DNA of 64,000 bases from Kitasatospora sp052076145 (GTDB lineage: Bacteria > Actinomycetota > Actinomycetes > Streptomycetales > Streptomycetaceae): positions 7,626,001-7,690,000 of the forward strand of contig NZ_CP197246.1 in assembly GCF_052076145.1 (NCBI RefSeq). Direction: 5' to 3'. Numbering within the stretch: position 1 is the stretch's first letter; each line of letters starts with the position of its first letter. Below, piece after piece: positions 20,577-29,959 of this stretch. The position numbers were made by a program, and so were the translations under genes. Under the pieces are notes generated by a model. The model did no database searches. It saw only the letters and a program-made list of their open reading frames with translations, and was not told the origin of the DNA.

Positions 20577-22292
20577 TTACCCCGTACGGGAGTTGCTGCG
20601 GCCGTCGGTCGCCCACGGCTCGGGCAGGTCGAACATGTTGGGCAGGCCGGCGCGGTGCAACTGTGCGTCGATCCGGTGCAGTTCGGCGAGCTCCGGAGGG
20701 GTCTCGATGGTGCGGATCTCACAGGAGTCGGCCTGCGAACCGGCGGCCGCCAGCAGGGCGTTGGCCGCCGCCTTGCCCGTCTGGTCCGCAGCTTCCATCG
20801 TGGCCAGGTTCAGGTCGTTGAGCACCCAGTCCCCGGCGAGGAAGAGATTCGGCAGCGCGGTCGCGGCGCGCGGCCGGTGCTGGGTCGAGCCCGCCGTGGT
20901 GATGAGCAGCGGCTCGCTGTTGCGGGCCCGACCTGGCCCGTCCAGGCCGGTGACGGCGGGGTCGAGGAACCACGAGTGGAGGAGGTCGTCCGTCAACTGC
21001 TCGGCGCCCGGACGGTTCAGGGCCTGGCACAGCTGGTGCCACACCTCGGCCGCGACCTCCCGGCTGGTGCAGTCCCAGGCCGCCTTGCCGTAGAGCGGGC
21101 CGGGCACGTCCCAGGCGGAGATGTCGACGGAGAGGCAGTCCGCGACCGTGCCGTCCTCGTAGGCGGCGGCGAGGTCGACCCCCGTCCAGAACTGCGCCTG
21201 GCTGACGGAGGTGAGGGCCCACGGGGAGTCCAGGTAGATGGCGTGACCCTGGGCGATCGGCGTACGGCGGCGCAGATAGAACTGGATGCCGGTCATCCAG
21301 TCCGTCTCCAGCCTGGCGATCCCCGCAAGGCCCGGGTCCGCGTCCAACACGTCGGCGTCCAGCAGGTGCACGGCCCGCTCCGCCGGCACCGCGCAGACGA
21401 ACCAGTCCGCCTCCACCCGGCGCAGCACGCCGTCCGCACCAGCGGTCACCGCAGCGCGCACCCGGCCATCCCGGACCTCCAACTTCCGTACCGACCGGCC
21501 GAGTTCGAACCGCACGCCCAGCCCCTCCAGGTGTCGCACCCACGGATCGATCCAGGCCTCGTTGGTGGGCGCGTTCAGGACCCGGTCCGCCGCCGCGTAC
21601 TGCTTGCGCCCCAGCAGGCCGTACCAGAACTCGGTCTGCGTCCGCGCGATCGAATCCGCGCTCGCCACCTCGGCCTTGGCCGCCACCAGGCTCCGGCTCG
21701 GCCCGATGACGCACAGTCGGCGGTACTCCTCGGAGGCGCCGACGGCTCCCGCGTAGTCCCACCACGAGGTGTGCTCCCACTGGGCGGCCCGCCGCTCGTC
21801 GCTGCTGGTGGCGTGGACGAGCAGGCGGTTGGCGAAGTACCGGGCCTCAGCCGCGGACAGGCCGTCCGCCTGCGCCAGGAAGGACCCCAAGCCGCGCAGG
21901 GTCGCCTCCACGTCACGCTGCCCACTGCTGCCGGAGACCCCCAGCACCAGCCCGTCCCTGCCGTCGGCGCGCGCGTGCAGCACCTCGCGGGTCTCCACGA
22001 GGTTCCCCGCCACCCCCGCCCTCACCCCCACCCCGGCCGGGTTGCCAGGGAAGGGAATGCGGCTCATCGTCCTCGGCAGATTCAGGTAGAAGCCGGGAAA
22101 GAACCGGAAGCCGTGCTCACCCGGCAGATCACGCCGACCACCACGCGCCGTGCCCGGCACGGGAATGCTGCGCGCCTTCCCACCCAGCGCACCGGCCTCC
22201 ACCACCAGCACCTCGAACCCGCGCTCCACAAGCTCCATCGCCGCCGTCAGCCCGGCCACACCCCCGCCCAGCACCGCCACCCGCCGAGACAT
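20577..22292 (-). CDS. FAD-dependent amine-oxidase/desaturase-like enzyme
   Basis: A 571-residue flavoprotein of the phytoene desaturase/hydroxysqualene dehydroxylase type. The dinucleotide motif is VAVLGGGVAGLTAA followed by VVEAGALGGKARS and the GEHGFRFFPGFY box; the C-terminal FAD box is NLFLAGDWVLNDLNLATMEAA. It probably oxidises or isomerises an isoprenoid chain. The ATG at 22292 follows CGATGGGGGGCGG. It faces the prenyl diphosphate synthase gene, which supports an isoprenoid substrate, but the product is not known. Confidence 0.82.
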   Translation of the reverse strand: MSRRVAVLGGGVAGLTAAMELVERGFEVLVVEAGALGGKARSIPVPGTARGGRRDLPGEHGFRFFPGFYLNLPRTMSRIPFPGNPAGVGVRAGVAGNLVETREVLHARADGRDGLVLGVSGSSGQRDVEATLRGLGSFLAQADGLSAAEARYFANRLLVHATSSDERRAAQWEHTSWWDYAGAVGASEEYRRLCVIGPSRSLVAAKAEVASADSIARTQTEFWYGLLGRKQYAAADRVLNAPTNEAWIDPWVRHLEGLGVRFELGRSVRKLEVRDGRVRAAVTAGADGVLRRVEADWFVCAVPAERAVHLLDADVLDADPGLAGIARLETDWMTGIQFYLRRRTPIAQGHAIYLDSPWALTSVSQAQFWTGVDLAAAYEDGTVADCLSVDISAWDVPGPLYGKAAWDCTSREVAAEVWHQLCQALNRPGAEQLTDDLLHSWFLDPAVTGLDGPGRARNSEPLLITTAGSTQHRPRAATALPNLFLAGDWVLNDLNLATMEAADQTGKAAANALLAAAGSQADSCEIRTIETPPELAELHRIDAQLHRAGLPNMFDLPEPWATDGRSNSRTG

Positions 22293-22632
22293 CCGCCCCC
22301 CATCGCAAAGTCGGCCAGGCCCCGGCCCGCACGCGGCCCGACCCTACCGGGCCCGTCTCCTCGAGCTTGCCGACCTCCTCGGGAGGGCGCTCCGGGCCGG
22401 CCTTCGAAAACATTGAATTGGGGACCTCGGGGCCGCCGGGAACGGCATCGTACGCGGCCCCGGCAGGGCCGCGAACGTACTCGGGAGGCGGTCCGCAACC
22501 CCTGGGCCGACAGCCTTGCGGAAGGCGCCCACCAGGCTGCCCGCGCCCTCGACATACCTGCCGTGACCTGGTGTTTTTCTGGAATTCGCCTAGGCTCGGG
22601 AGTTCTGCCGGACATCATTCGGAGGGGACATC
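22293..22632. other. 340-bp divergent intergenic region
   Basis: Promoter region shared by the FAD enzyme (leftward) and the GyrB-like gene (rightward). The only clear signal is the Shine-Dalgarno GGAGGGG before 22633. The short open frames here have no recognisable product and no good start sites. Confidence 0.5.
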
Positions 22633-23823
22633 ATGAGCCAGAAATCCACCAGGTACGACTCCAGCCAGATCGAGGTGCTGCAGGGGTTGGACGCCGTCAG
22701 GAAGCGGCCCGGGATGTACGTCGGCTCGGCGGATGGGCGTGGTCTGCACCAGCTGGTGTTCGCGGTCGCCGACCGGCCGGTGAACGAGGTTCTGACCGGC
22801 CGCGCCGGTTGCGTGGAGGTGACTCTCACGCCCGACGGCGGCGTCCGCGTCGCCGACGACGGGCCCGGCGTCCCCTTCCAGGGCTCGGAGGGCAGCGGCG
22901 GTGGCGGTCTCGAAGCCCTGCTCACCTGCCTGCCTGCACGCGCGCGCGCGGGGGGGGGGGGGGGGGGGATGCCGTTCAGCCGCCGCACCCCGCTGCTCAG
23001 CCACTCGTACATCGAACTCTCCGTCACAAATGGCCTGTCGAGCCGCCTGACGGCCGAGGTCCGGCGCGAGGGGGTCCGCTGGGTCCAGGAGTTCGCGCGC
23101 GCCGTCGCGGTCACGCCACCCACCGACACGGGGCCGACGGCCGGCACCGGCACCACCATCACCTTCTGGCCGGACTCCGACATCTTCGGGACGGCGGAGT
23201 GCTCGTTCGACGAGCTGGCGGAGCGCTTCAGGGAACTGGCCTTCCTCAACCGGGGTTTGCACATCTCGCTCACCGACTTGCGGCGCCCGGCCGAGCCCCG
23301 GTCGGCTCGGTTCCGGTCCCCGGGCGGGGCACGGGACTTCGTGGCTTTCCTCGACGTGCAGGCGGGTGCACCCGCTGGCCCGGAGGTCATCGGCTTCGTG
23401 CGGGAGGACGAGCGGATGGCGGGGGCGATGGAGGTGGCCTTCCAGTGGCGCGGCTCCGGCGCGGAGCGGGTCCGGAGCTTCGCCAACAGCTTGCCCACCC
23501 CCGGCGGCGGCACGCACGAAGAGGGCTTCCGCGACGGGGTGGCCGCCGCAGTCAACGCGTACGCGCGACAGCAGAAGCTGTTGACAGAGACAGACCCCGG
23601 TCTCGACACCGACCGGATCAGTGAGGGCCTGACAGCGATCGTTTCGGTGAAGCTGGATCATCCCGAACTCGTAGGCGCCACGCGCGGCGTGCTGGGCAAC
23701 GTCGCAGTGCGCGGCTGCGTCGGACAGGCCGTCCAGGAACACCTCGGCAGGTGGCTGGAGGAGCACCCGGAACAGGCCGCAGCCGTCGTCGGCCGGATCG
23801 TCCAAGGGGCTCGCCGAGTCTGA
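22633..23823 (+). CDS. GyrB-like protein lacking ATPase residues and TOPRIM
   Basis: A 396-residue protein that opens like GyrB (VLQGLDAVRKRPGMYVGS) and continues with a GyrB-type transducer region (FREL.FLN.GL.I.L.D) but ends before any TOPRIM domain. The ATP site is degraded: where GyrB has the catalytic Glu and Mg-binding Asn (YEVVDNSIDE) this has FAVADRPVNE; the Gly-rich GGLHGVG lid is replaced by RARAGGGGGGMPFS. DDGPGVPF keeps the DDGRGIPV position. It is probably not a topoisomerase and probably cannot hydrolyse ATP. GGAGGGG precedes the ATG. A 19-G run inside could switch the frame. Confidence 0.8.
   Translation: MSQKSTRYDSSQIEVLQGLDAVRKRPGMYVGSADGRGLHQLVFAVADRPVNEVLTGRAGCVEVTLTPDGGVRVADDGPGVPFQGSEGSGGGGLEALLTCLPARARAGGGGGGMPFSRRTPLLSHSYIELSVTNGLSSRLTAEVRREGVRWVQEFARAVAVTPPTDTGPTAGTGTTITFWPDSDIFGTAECSFDELAERFRELAFLNRGLHISLTDLRRPAEPRSARFRSPGGARDFVAFLDVQAGAPAGPEVIGFVREDERMAGAMEVAFQWRGSGAERVRSFANSLPTPGGGTHEEGFRDGVAAAVNAYARQQKLLTETDPGLDTDRISEGLTAIVSVKLDHPELVGATRGVLGNVAVRGCVGQAVQEHLGRWLEEHPEQAAAVVGRIVQGARRV
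22938..22968. repeat. CG repeat followed by a 19-G homopolymer
   Basis: An alternating CG tract (22938-22949) leads into 19 consecutive G (22950-22968) inside the GyrB-like gene. Loss or gain of one G would end the protein soon after. Length could be biological phase variation or a sequencing error. Confidence 0.9.
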
Positions 23824-23884
23824 CCACCAACGGACCGCCCTCCCGGCACCCGGCAAACGGCCCGGCGGGGCGGTCACCGGGGGG

Positions 23885-24058
23885 TCAGGCGGCGGGCTTG
23901 CGGGCCAGGATCTGGACCCCCGCTGATGCGTGTCCGTTCATGGTGGCCACCAGGATCTGACGGGTGTCGACAGTCTCGAACCCGGCGAGCAACGACGGGA
24001 ACCACTCCGCCGAGTGGTGACGGCAGACGGCGCCGTCGCTGGTCTCGAACACGCCGTA
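23885..24058 (-). pseudogene. 3' part of SAM-dependent methyltransferase split by IS630
   Basis: Encodes the C-terminal 58 residues of a class I methyltransferase (YGVFETSDGAV, HHSAEWFPSLLAGFE, VATMNGH, VQILARKPAA). The 5' part lies at 25867-26343. Removing the insert 24059-25864 and one TA restores one 216-residue frame across the joint, reading HYGSYGVFE. Confidence 0.85.
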
Positions 24059-24128
24059 CTGAACTTGATCGGGTGATGTCGGGCCGTTCGCCGGACAGCG
24101 TCCGGGTGGCCTCGGTCGTCCTGGTGGG

Positions 24129-25192
24129 GTGAGATATCCGCAGGGTGGCGGCTTGACCGACGCCGAGAGGACCGCGCGAGAGCAGGTCCGACTCCAGGCC
24201 GTGGCCGGATTCGAGGCTGGCGATAAGAACCGGGAGATCGCTGCTGCGCTCCGTGTCTCGGAGCGCTCGGTGGAGCGTTGGCGGCGCCAGTGGCGCGAGG
24301 AGGGCATGGCCGGGGTGGCATCGAAGGGATCCCCTGGTCGGCCCCGCCTGTCGGACACACAGATAACGCGGCTGGAACGGGCGTTGGAGTGCGGACCGCT
24401 GGCTCATGGGTGGACCGACCAGCGGTGGACGTTGGCCCGGGTGAAGACGATGATCGGCCGACTGTTCCATGTCTCCTACACGCTGGAGGGCACGTGGCGG
24501 CTGCTGCGGCGGCACAGCTGGTCCTGGCAGCAGCCCGCCCGGCGCGCCATCGAACGCGATGACGACGCGGTGGAGCTGTGGAAACGGGAGGTCTGGCCGC
24601 GGGTAAGAGCACCGCGGCGGTGAACAACGCCTGGGTGGTCTTCGAGGACGAGGCCGGCCAGTCGATGACACCGCCGCGCGCCAGGACCTGGGGCCGCAAG
24701 GGCGTCACCCCGGTCGTTCGCGTGCGCGGACGCGGCTCGGGCCGCGTCTCCATGGCGGGAATGACCTGCTACAAAACCGGCGAGCGGTCCCGTCTGATCT
24801 ACGCGATCCGCGAGTACCGGGGCCGCAAGGACGAGCCGAAGGGCTTCGGCTGGAAGGACTACCGCGACCTGATCATCCGCGCCCACACCCAGCTCGGGGG
24901 CCCGATCGTCCTGGTGCGGGACAACCTGCGCATGCACCTGGTCGCGCCGCTAAGGGAGTTCTTCGACGCCAACGCCGACTGGCTCACCGTGTTCCAGCTA
25001 CCGACCTACGCCCCAGACCTCAACCCGCAGGAGGGCATCTGGTCGCTGGTCAAACGCGACATCGGCAACCTCGCCGCCGCCGACCTGAGCCAGATCACCC
25101 GCGCCGTGAAACGCAAGCTCAAGATGCTTCAGTACCGGCCAGAGGTCGTCGACGGCTGCTTGGCCGGCACGGGTCTGGCCCTGTCGCTGTGA
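24129..25192 (+). CDS. IS630-family transposase in two overlapping frames
   Basis: The first frame (24129-24623) has the HTH part (REIAAALRVSERSVERW, GSPGRPRLSD, WSWQQPARRA). The second (read from about 24609 to 25192, one base back) has the catalytic part: FEDEAG, VLVRDNLRMH and PDLNPQEGIW give the D, D and E. The frames overlap around CCGCGGGTAAGAG, so a -1 shift joins them into one DDE transposase, as in other IS630 members. Whether the shift is programmed or a mutation cannot be told from one copy. Confidence 0.88.
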
Positions 25193-25259
25193 TCGCCGCT
25201 GAACGTCCCAGAGCCGTCGGCCCAGCCGTTGGCCTTCGCTCTCCAGCCGGTTGAGCAGG

Positions 25260-25757
25260 TCACACGTCCCAGTCCGCATAGTTTCCCATCGCCACGTCGT
25301 CACAGAACGTCTCCCAGAACCCGTTATGAGCGAGTGCGGTTTCATCGATTCCGACGAGGAGGCCGCGAAGTTCCTCCGCCTCCTCCTCATCACCGTCAGG
25401 GCGGAACGGGAAGCGCGCGATCACGGCCGCAACGCAGCGGTTGAAGGAGCGGAGGTTGCCATTCACGTGGTTGGCCATCGCTGCCTCGTCGGCGTGAATC
25501 TGCAGCACGCGACCGGTGGCCACATCGACCGCGACGCGTTGGAACAGGCCACTTGTCGCGATGACCACCAGTCCCCGCTCGCCGCTCCCTGTCAGGAACA
25601 CCGGTGTGCTCAGGGGTCGGTACTCGTAGCCGATCAGTCCGCACGGGATGCCCGTCTCACCGAGATCGACAGCGATTGGGGCGGGCACTCCGGTAGGGGG
25701 ACGGACTCGGATCAAGGCGAACCTGGGCTTCGGCAACTTGGGCAGGGGTTGGCTCAC
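25260..25757 (-). CDS. SUKH-4-like immunity-type protein (IS passenger)
   Basis: A 165-residue protein with the SUKH-4 pattern: LSTPVFLTGSGERGLVVIAT, VDVATGRVLQI, VNGNLRSFNRCVAAVI, and FWETFCDDVAMGNYADWDV at the end. Start is taken as the GTG at 25757 after AGGGGAAG; the frame is open upstream to 25853. It lies between the transposase gene and the right inverted repeat of the IS630 element, so it moves with it. SUKH proteins are often toxin immunity proteins; no toxin is nearby. Confidence 0.7.
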   Translation of the reverse strand: MSQPLPKLPKPRFALIRVRPPTGVPAPIAVDLGETGIPCGLIGYEYRPLSTPVFLTGSGERGLVVIATSGLFQRVAVDVATGRVLQIHADEAAMANHVNGNLRSFNRCVAAVIARFPFRPDGDEEEAEELRGLLVGIDETALAHNGFWETFCDDVAMGNYADWDV

Positions 25758-25866
25758 GTGAGGATCTTCCCCTGCTGCACGACCCTGGCAACACCCGGAC
25801 GCCTCTTGCGGGTGTAGCGACTGATGCCGGGCACCCGAGCCCGACATCACCAATTCAAGTTCAGTA

Positions 25867-26343
25867 GCTGCCGTAGTGGTCGGCGAACCTCGCGTAGCGG
25901 TCGCGGTTGCGCTCGTCCTCCTGCAGCAGCAGATCGCTGACGTAGAGCATGCCGCCCGGCTTCAGTACGCGGCTCAGCTCGCCGATCAGCCCTCGCTGGG
26001 CCTTGTCGCCGGGAATGCAGGTCAGCACGGCGAAGAGGATGACCAGGTCGACGCTCGCGTCCGGGCGGGGGAGTGCCGGCGGTGCGTCCAGTACTGCGAA
26101 GCGCATCGACGGGTGCAACTCGCGGGAGCGGGCCACCATCCCCGACGACGTGTCGACGCCTGACAGGTTGTCAAAGCCGTGCTGTCCGAGCGCCTCCATG
26201 GTCCGGCCGTATCCGCAGCCGTAGTCGAGGACCACGGCGCTGCGGTCGATGCCGTCCAGCCACGGCAGGTGCAACGGATGCGTGAACGTCTTCCGCGTCG
26301 CGGCGGCGTCCCAGTAGGCGGTCTGGCTGTCAAGGTCGGACAT
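25867..26343 (-). pseudogene. 5' part of SAM-dependent methyltransferase split by IS630
   Basis: Encodes the N-terminal methyltransferase fold: VVLDYGCGYGRTM (SAM motif I), NLSGVDTSSGMV, DLVILFAVLTCI and RVLKPGGMLYVSDLL. The frame now stops at 25861 in the IS end after HYGSY, giving 160 residues rather than 216. GGAGG precedes the ATG at 26343. The C-terminal part with substrate contacts is at 23885-24058. A truncated but folded SAM-binding protein might still be made. Confidence 0.85.
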
Positions 26344-26441
26344 GGCTGATGCCTCCATCGGCGGCTCGGCGAAGGTGATCATGTTGCCATGGCCTTGGGC
26401 CTCGCGCCTCGGGTCTGCCGCCGGTGGTCCGCCCGACGGTG

Positions 26442-27167
26442 TCAGGGTTCGATGTAGGACTCCAGGCCGCGCAGGAACAGCTCGACCTTGAAGGCGAAGC
26501 GCTCGTCGCCGTCGCCGGTCGTCATGGTCTCCGCCATCGCGCTGATCCGGGGGAACCGGTTCTTCGGGAGCTGACGGAAGTACTGCCCGACCTCGAGGAA
26601 GTACGCCTCCAGGTCGATTCCGCTGCCGGCTTTGAGGCCATAGACGAAGGCCTCGTACGCGTCGACGTCGATGAGCTGGCCGAGGCCGTCGAGCGCCCAG
26701 GCGGCGACCCGTTCGGGGATACCGGCGCGGATCATCAGGTCGAGCATGAACTCGGCCGGCAGCAGCTTGTTGGGGCCGACGGGCATGCTGCCGAGGGAGA
26801 CCAGGGTGATGTCCCGGTGGGCGGTGTAGACACGCTGGGCCTCGATGCAGATCTGCTTGATCTGTTCCTTCCAGCGGGCCGGGTCGGGCTCGGCGGGCAG
26901 GACGATCTCGCCGGAGATCTCCTCCAGCATCAGTTCGAGCAGTTCGTCCTTGTTGGAGACGTGGGCGTAGAGCGAGGCGGGGCCGGTGCCGAGCTCCTGG
27001 GCGACCCGGCGCATGGTGACGCCCGCGAGGCCCTCGCGGTCGAGGATGGCGAGGCCCGCGTCGACGATGGCGTCGCGGGTGAGCGGCTGCCGGTGGTCGG
27101 CCTTGCGGGGCTTGTGCCAGGGCACGGCCGGCATGTCCGGGATGTCGGGAACGGCGTCCGGGGTCAC
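26442..27167 (-). CDS. TetR-family repressor (TetR_C type)
   Basis: A 241-residue TetR regulator. The HTH is LTRDAIVDAGLAILDREG, VTMRRVAQELGTGPASLYAHV; the C-terminal domain is of the TetR class (MPVGPNKLLPAEFMLDLMIRAG, LDGLGQLID). The GTG at 27167 has GAAGGAGG five bases upstream and is preferred over an earlier in-frame start. It is divergent from the MFS exporter, with palindromes between, so it most likely represses that pump and responds to its substrate. Confidence 0.9.
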   Translation of the reverse strand: MTPDAVPDIPDMPAVPWHKPRKADHRQPLTRDAIVDAGLAILDREGLAGVTMRRVAQELGTGPASLYAHVSNKDELLELMLEEISGEIVLPAEPDPARWKEQIKQICIEAQRVYTAHRDITLVSLGSMPVGPNKLLPAEFMLDLMIRAGIPERVAAWALDGLGQLIDVDAYEAFVYGLKAGSGIDLEAYFLEVGQYFRQLPKNRFPRISAMAETMTTGDGDERFAFKVELFLRGLESYIEP

Positions 27168-27240
27168 ACGGGCCTCCTTCGTGGGGTGCCGGCCGCGGGC
27201 ACCGCGCACCGAGAGCCCGGGGTCCGTCACAGCGGGCGAC

Positions 27241-27344
27241 GAACATCGTACCTCTGACGAACGATGTTCGGCCGCGCAGCCGGAACGGGTTTGACGGAAC
27301 GCAGATCGCTCAGTAGAACAGTGTTCGTTCGAAAAACACCGTTC
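27241..27344. promoter_or_regulatory. Two operator palindromes between tetR and MFS gene
   Basis: Site 1: GAACATCGT (27241-27249) and ACGATGTTC (27261-27269), a perfect 9-bp inverted repeat with 11 bp between. Site 2: GAACAGTGTT (27316-27325) and AACACCGTTC (27335-27344), one mismatch. Both share the GAAC...GTTC ends, so one protein, presumably the adjacent TetR, should bind both. Confidence 0.72.
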
Positions 27345-27361
27345 CAGATTCGGAGTCTCCT

Positions 27362-28828
27362 ATGACCGATCCCGCAGCCCCGTACCGATGGCGGTGGGTC
27401 GCGCTGGCCGTGATCCTCGCCGCCGAGGTCATGGACCTCCTCGACTCGCTCGTCACCAACGTGGCCGCTCCGGCCATCCGCGCCGACATCGGTGGCGGCG
27501 AGAGCACCATCCAGTGGCTCGGCGCCGCCTACACGCTCGCCATGGCGATCGGCCTGATCACCGGCGGCCGGCTCGGCGACATCTTCGGCCGCCGTCGGAT
27601 GTACCTCGTCGGCGCGGTCGGCTTCACCCTCGGCTCGATCGCCTGCGGCCTCGCCCAGGGGCCCGAGCAGCTGATCGCCGCCCGCGCCGTCCAGGGCCTG
27701 CTCGGTGCGGTCATGCTGCCCCAGGGCTTCGGCATGCTCAAGGAGATGTTCTCCGAGAAGGAGCAGGCCAAGGCGTTCGGCCTGTTCGGCCCGGTCATGG
27801 GCCTCTCGACGGTCGGCGGCCCGATCCTGGCGGGCTGGCTCGTCGGGGCAGACCTGTGGGGCACCGGCTGGCGCATGATCTTCCTGATCAACATCCCGCT
27901 CGGCCTCTTCGCGGTCGCCGGCGGCCTGGCCTTCCTACCGGAGTGGAAGAGCGCCCGCGCCGTCCGGCTCGACCTCGTCGGGGCGCTGCTGGCCGCGGCC
28001 GGCTCCGCGCTGATCATCTTCCCGCTGGTGCAGGGTCGTGAGCACGGCTGGCCCGCCTGGGCGTTCGCGCTGATCGGCCTCGCCGTCGCGGTCTTCGCGG
28101 TCTTCGCCTGGTACGAGAACCGGATCAGCCGTGGCGGCCGGGATCCGCTCGTCGAACCGAGTCTCTTCCGCAAGCGCGGCTTCAGCGGCGGCATGGTGCT
28201 CGGGCTGTTCTTCTTCTCCGCGATGACCGGCTTCTGGCTCACCTTCAGCCTCTACACCCAGATCGGCCTGCACTACTCGCCGTTCAAGGCCGGGCTGGCG
28301 GGCATCCCGTCGTCGATCGGCATGGTGGTCGCCTTCGTCGCCTCGCAGAGCCTGGTGAAGTACGGCCGCAAGGTGATACACGGCGGCCTGATCGCCATGG
28401 CAGCGGGTGTCGGCGGGGTCATCCTCACCCTGGGCCTGGCGGGCGAGACCGTCACGCCGTGGCAGCTGGCCCCGGCCCTGGCCGTCACCGGTCTCGGCAT
28501 GGGATTCGTGATGGCGCCGTTCTTCGACACGGTCCTGGCCTCGGTCGAGAACCACGAGACGGGCTCGGCCTCCGGCACGCTCACCTCCGTGCAGCAGCTC
28601 GGCGCCGCGCTCGGCACCGCGATCCTCGGCACGGTCTTCTTCGAGCGCGTCAAGACGGGCAACTTCCTGCGGGCCGAGCAGTTCACCCTCGGCTTCGAGA
28701 TCGCCATGCTCGTCGTCGTCTTCCTCGCCGTCTTCCTCCTGCCCAAGCACGCCCGGCCGCAGGAGCCGGCCGACGCCGACGCCCCGGTCACCGACGCCGA
28801 CGCCCCGGCAGAGAAGGTCGCCGTCTGA
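27362..28828 (+). CDS. MFS multidrug exporter, DHA2 (14-helix) type
   Basis: A 488-residue membrane transporter. Motif A appears as GGRLGDIFGRRRMYL, the motif C-like helix as GLFGPVMGLSTVGGPILAGWL, and SVQQLGAALGTAILGTVFF is typical of DHA2 proton-driven drug exporters. About 14 hydrophobic segments can be counted; the tail is Asp/Ala-rich. CGGAG precedes the ATG at 27362. With its divergent TetR gene it forms a usual efflux pair; substrate unknown. Confidence 0.92.
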   Translation: MTDPAAPYRWRWVALAVILAAEVMDLLDSLVTNVAAPAIRADIGGGESTIQWLGAAYTLAMAIGLITGGRLGDIFGRRRMYLVGAVGFTLGSIACGLAQGPEQLIAARAVQGLLGAVMLPQGFGMLKEMFSEKEQAKAFGLFGPVMGLSTVGGPILAGWLVGADLWGTGWRMIFLINIPLGLFAVAGGLAFLPEWKSARAVRLDLVGALLAAAGSALIIFPLVQGREHGWPAWAFALIGLAVAVFAVFAWYENRISRGGRDPLVEPSLFRKRGFSGGMVLGLFFFSAMTGFWLTFSLYTQIGLHYSPFKAGLAGIPSSIGMVVAFVASQSLVKYGRKVIHGGLIAMAAGVGGVILTLGLAGETVTPWQLAPALAVTGLGMGFVMAPFFDTVLASVENHETGSASGTLTSVQQLGAALGTAILGTVFFERVKTGNFLRAEQFTLGFEIAMLVVVFLAVFLLPKHARPQEPADADAPVTDADAPAEKVAV

Positions 28829-29959
28829 CGCCGACGACCGTCCCTCCTCGCTGGTCGGCTACCGACACAGCCGTGCCGACCGGCGCCGCGTCGCAACGGT
28901 GTTCCGGAGCGGGCGAGGACGGATTCGAAGTCGAGGAGCGTGATACGACGGGGTGCAGGTGACGGCGTTAACGGCGGCGCTCATTCCTGGTCGTTGCGGC
29001 GCGATGTGCTCACTGGGCCGGACGGCCACCGCCAGCAGCAACGCATCTCGCGACGGCGGCACCCCGGGCGGCCCCACCGGTACCTGGCTCGTGGCCGCGT
29101 CACCGTGGGGCACGTCGAGCGCGAACTCGCCCTGCTGGGCTCCACAGGCGTGGGTTTGCTGTACCGAATGCCGGTGAGCCGACTGCAACCGTGCGGCTGA
29201 TCCGCAGTTCCCCGTGGTCAGGGCCTGCCCCATCGACCCGGGGGGACCTACCGCGTGGGAGGGCCGGTCTCCCAGGCGATCGGGCCTTCGCCAACGGCTG
29301 GCCACAGCCTGCCGACGGCCGGCGAGGCGGCCTGGATGATGAGGGAAGGGGGTCTGCCGGCACACCGGTGGCGCCGACTGTCCTGGGTTGCTGCCACACT
29401 GGCGATCATGACCCCTCCGCAACAGCGTCCCGTCGGGGCGCCCCTCTTCACCGCGCCTCCCGCCGACGAACCCGCCACTGCCACCCTCGGCGCCACCAGC
29501 GCCGGCCCCGATGGGCTGCCCGGCCAGCCCGGCCGGCGTCGGCTGCTGCCGGTCGAGCACACCGCGATGTTCCTGTCACCGCCCGCCGAGGACGACATCC
29601 CCGCGCCGCGCCCGGCCCGACACGTCCCCTCCAGCGACCGCTTGGTGTTCTCCCAGCCCGAACGCCAGGGCTGACCCCCAGGGGGCAGCCCGATCCCGCC
29701 GTCGGCATCCTCTCGCAGCTGATCTTGACTCGTATGGTGCCTCGGCGGCGGTTGGCGCGTGGCAGGGCCCGTGTTCCGTCGCCCGGCGGACGGCGGACGG
29801 TCTGGGCCGAGTCGGCCCTGCCGACGCCGGAGGGCGTCCCGCGGCCATGGTGACAGTCCTCCGGATCCCGAAGTCCTGTGAATCGGAGGCAAGTTCCGGC
29901 GGCCCGGCAGACAGGATATTCCGTGGCGCGTGTGGCGGCTCGGCAGACACCATGACCTC
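28829..29959. other. 1.1-kb region without a convincing gene
   Basis: Between the MFS gene and the HEAT-like gene I see no frame with a recognisable product. The best candidate is 29408-29674 (+), 88 Pro/Ala-rich residues from an ATG without Shine-Dalgarno (ends FSQPERQG). A GTG at 28940 with GAGGAG upstream opens an 86-codon frame ending 29200, also unrecognised. Old gene debris is possible. Confidence 0.4.

Larger units (their letters stand above)
24059..25864 (+). mobile_element. IS630-type element carrying a SUKH-4-like passenger
   Basis: A 1806-bp unit flanked by TA on both sides (24057-24058 and 25865-25866), the target duplication of the IS630/Tc1 group. The terminal inverted repeats are 26 bp (24059-24084 and 25839-25864), start CTGAACTTGA and match at 23 of 26 positions. 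Inside are the transposase (rightward) and, on the other strand, one SUKH-4-like gene. The element interrupts a methyltransferase gene whose frame is restored exactly when it is removed, which fixes the ends firmly. Confidence 0.88.

Noticed and set aside
20502..23624. 1040-codon forward frame opposite the FAD enzyme and across the GyrB-like gene
   Set aside because: It spans the divergent promoter region and two well-supported genes in other frames.
25867..27246. Extended methyltransferase frame reaching 27246
   Set aside because: It overlaps the TetR gene in another frame; GGAGG and the domain start support 26343.
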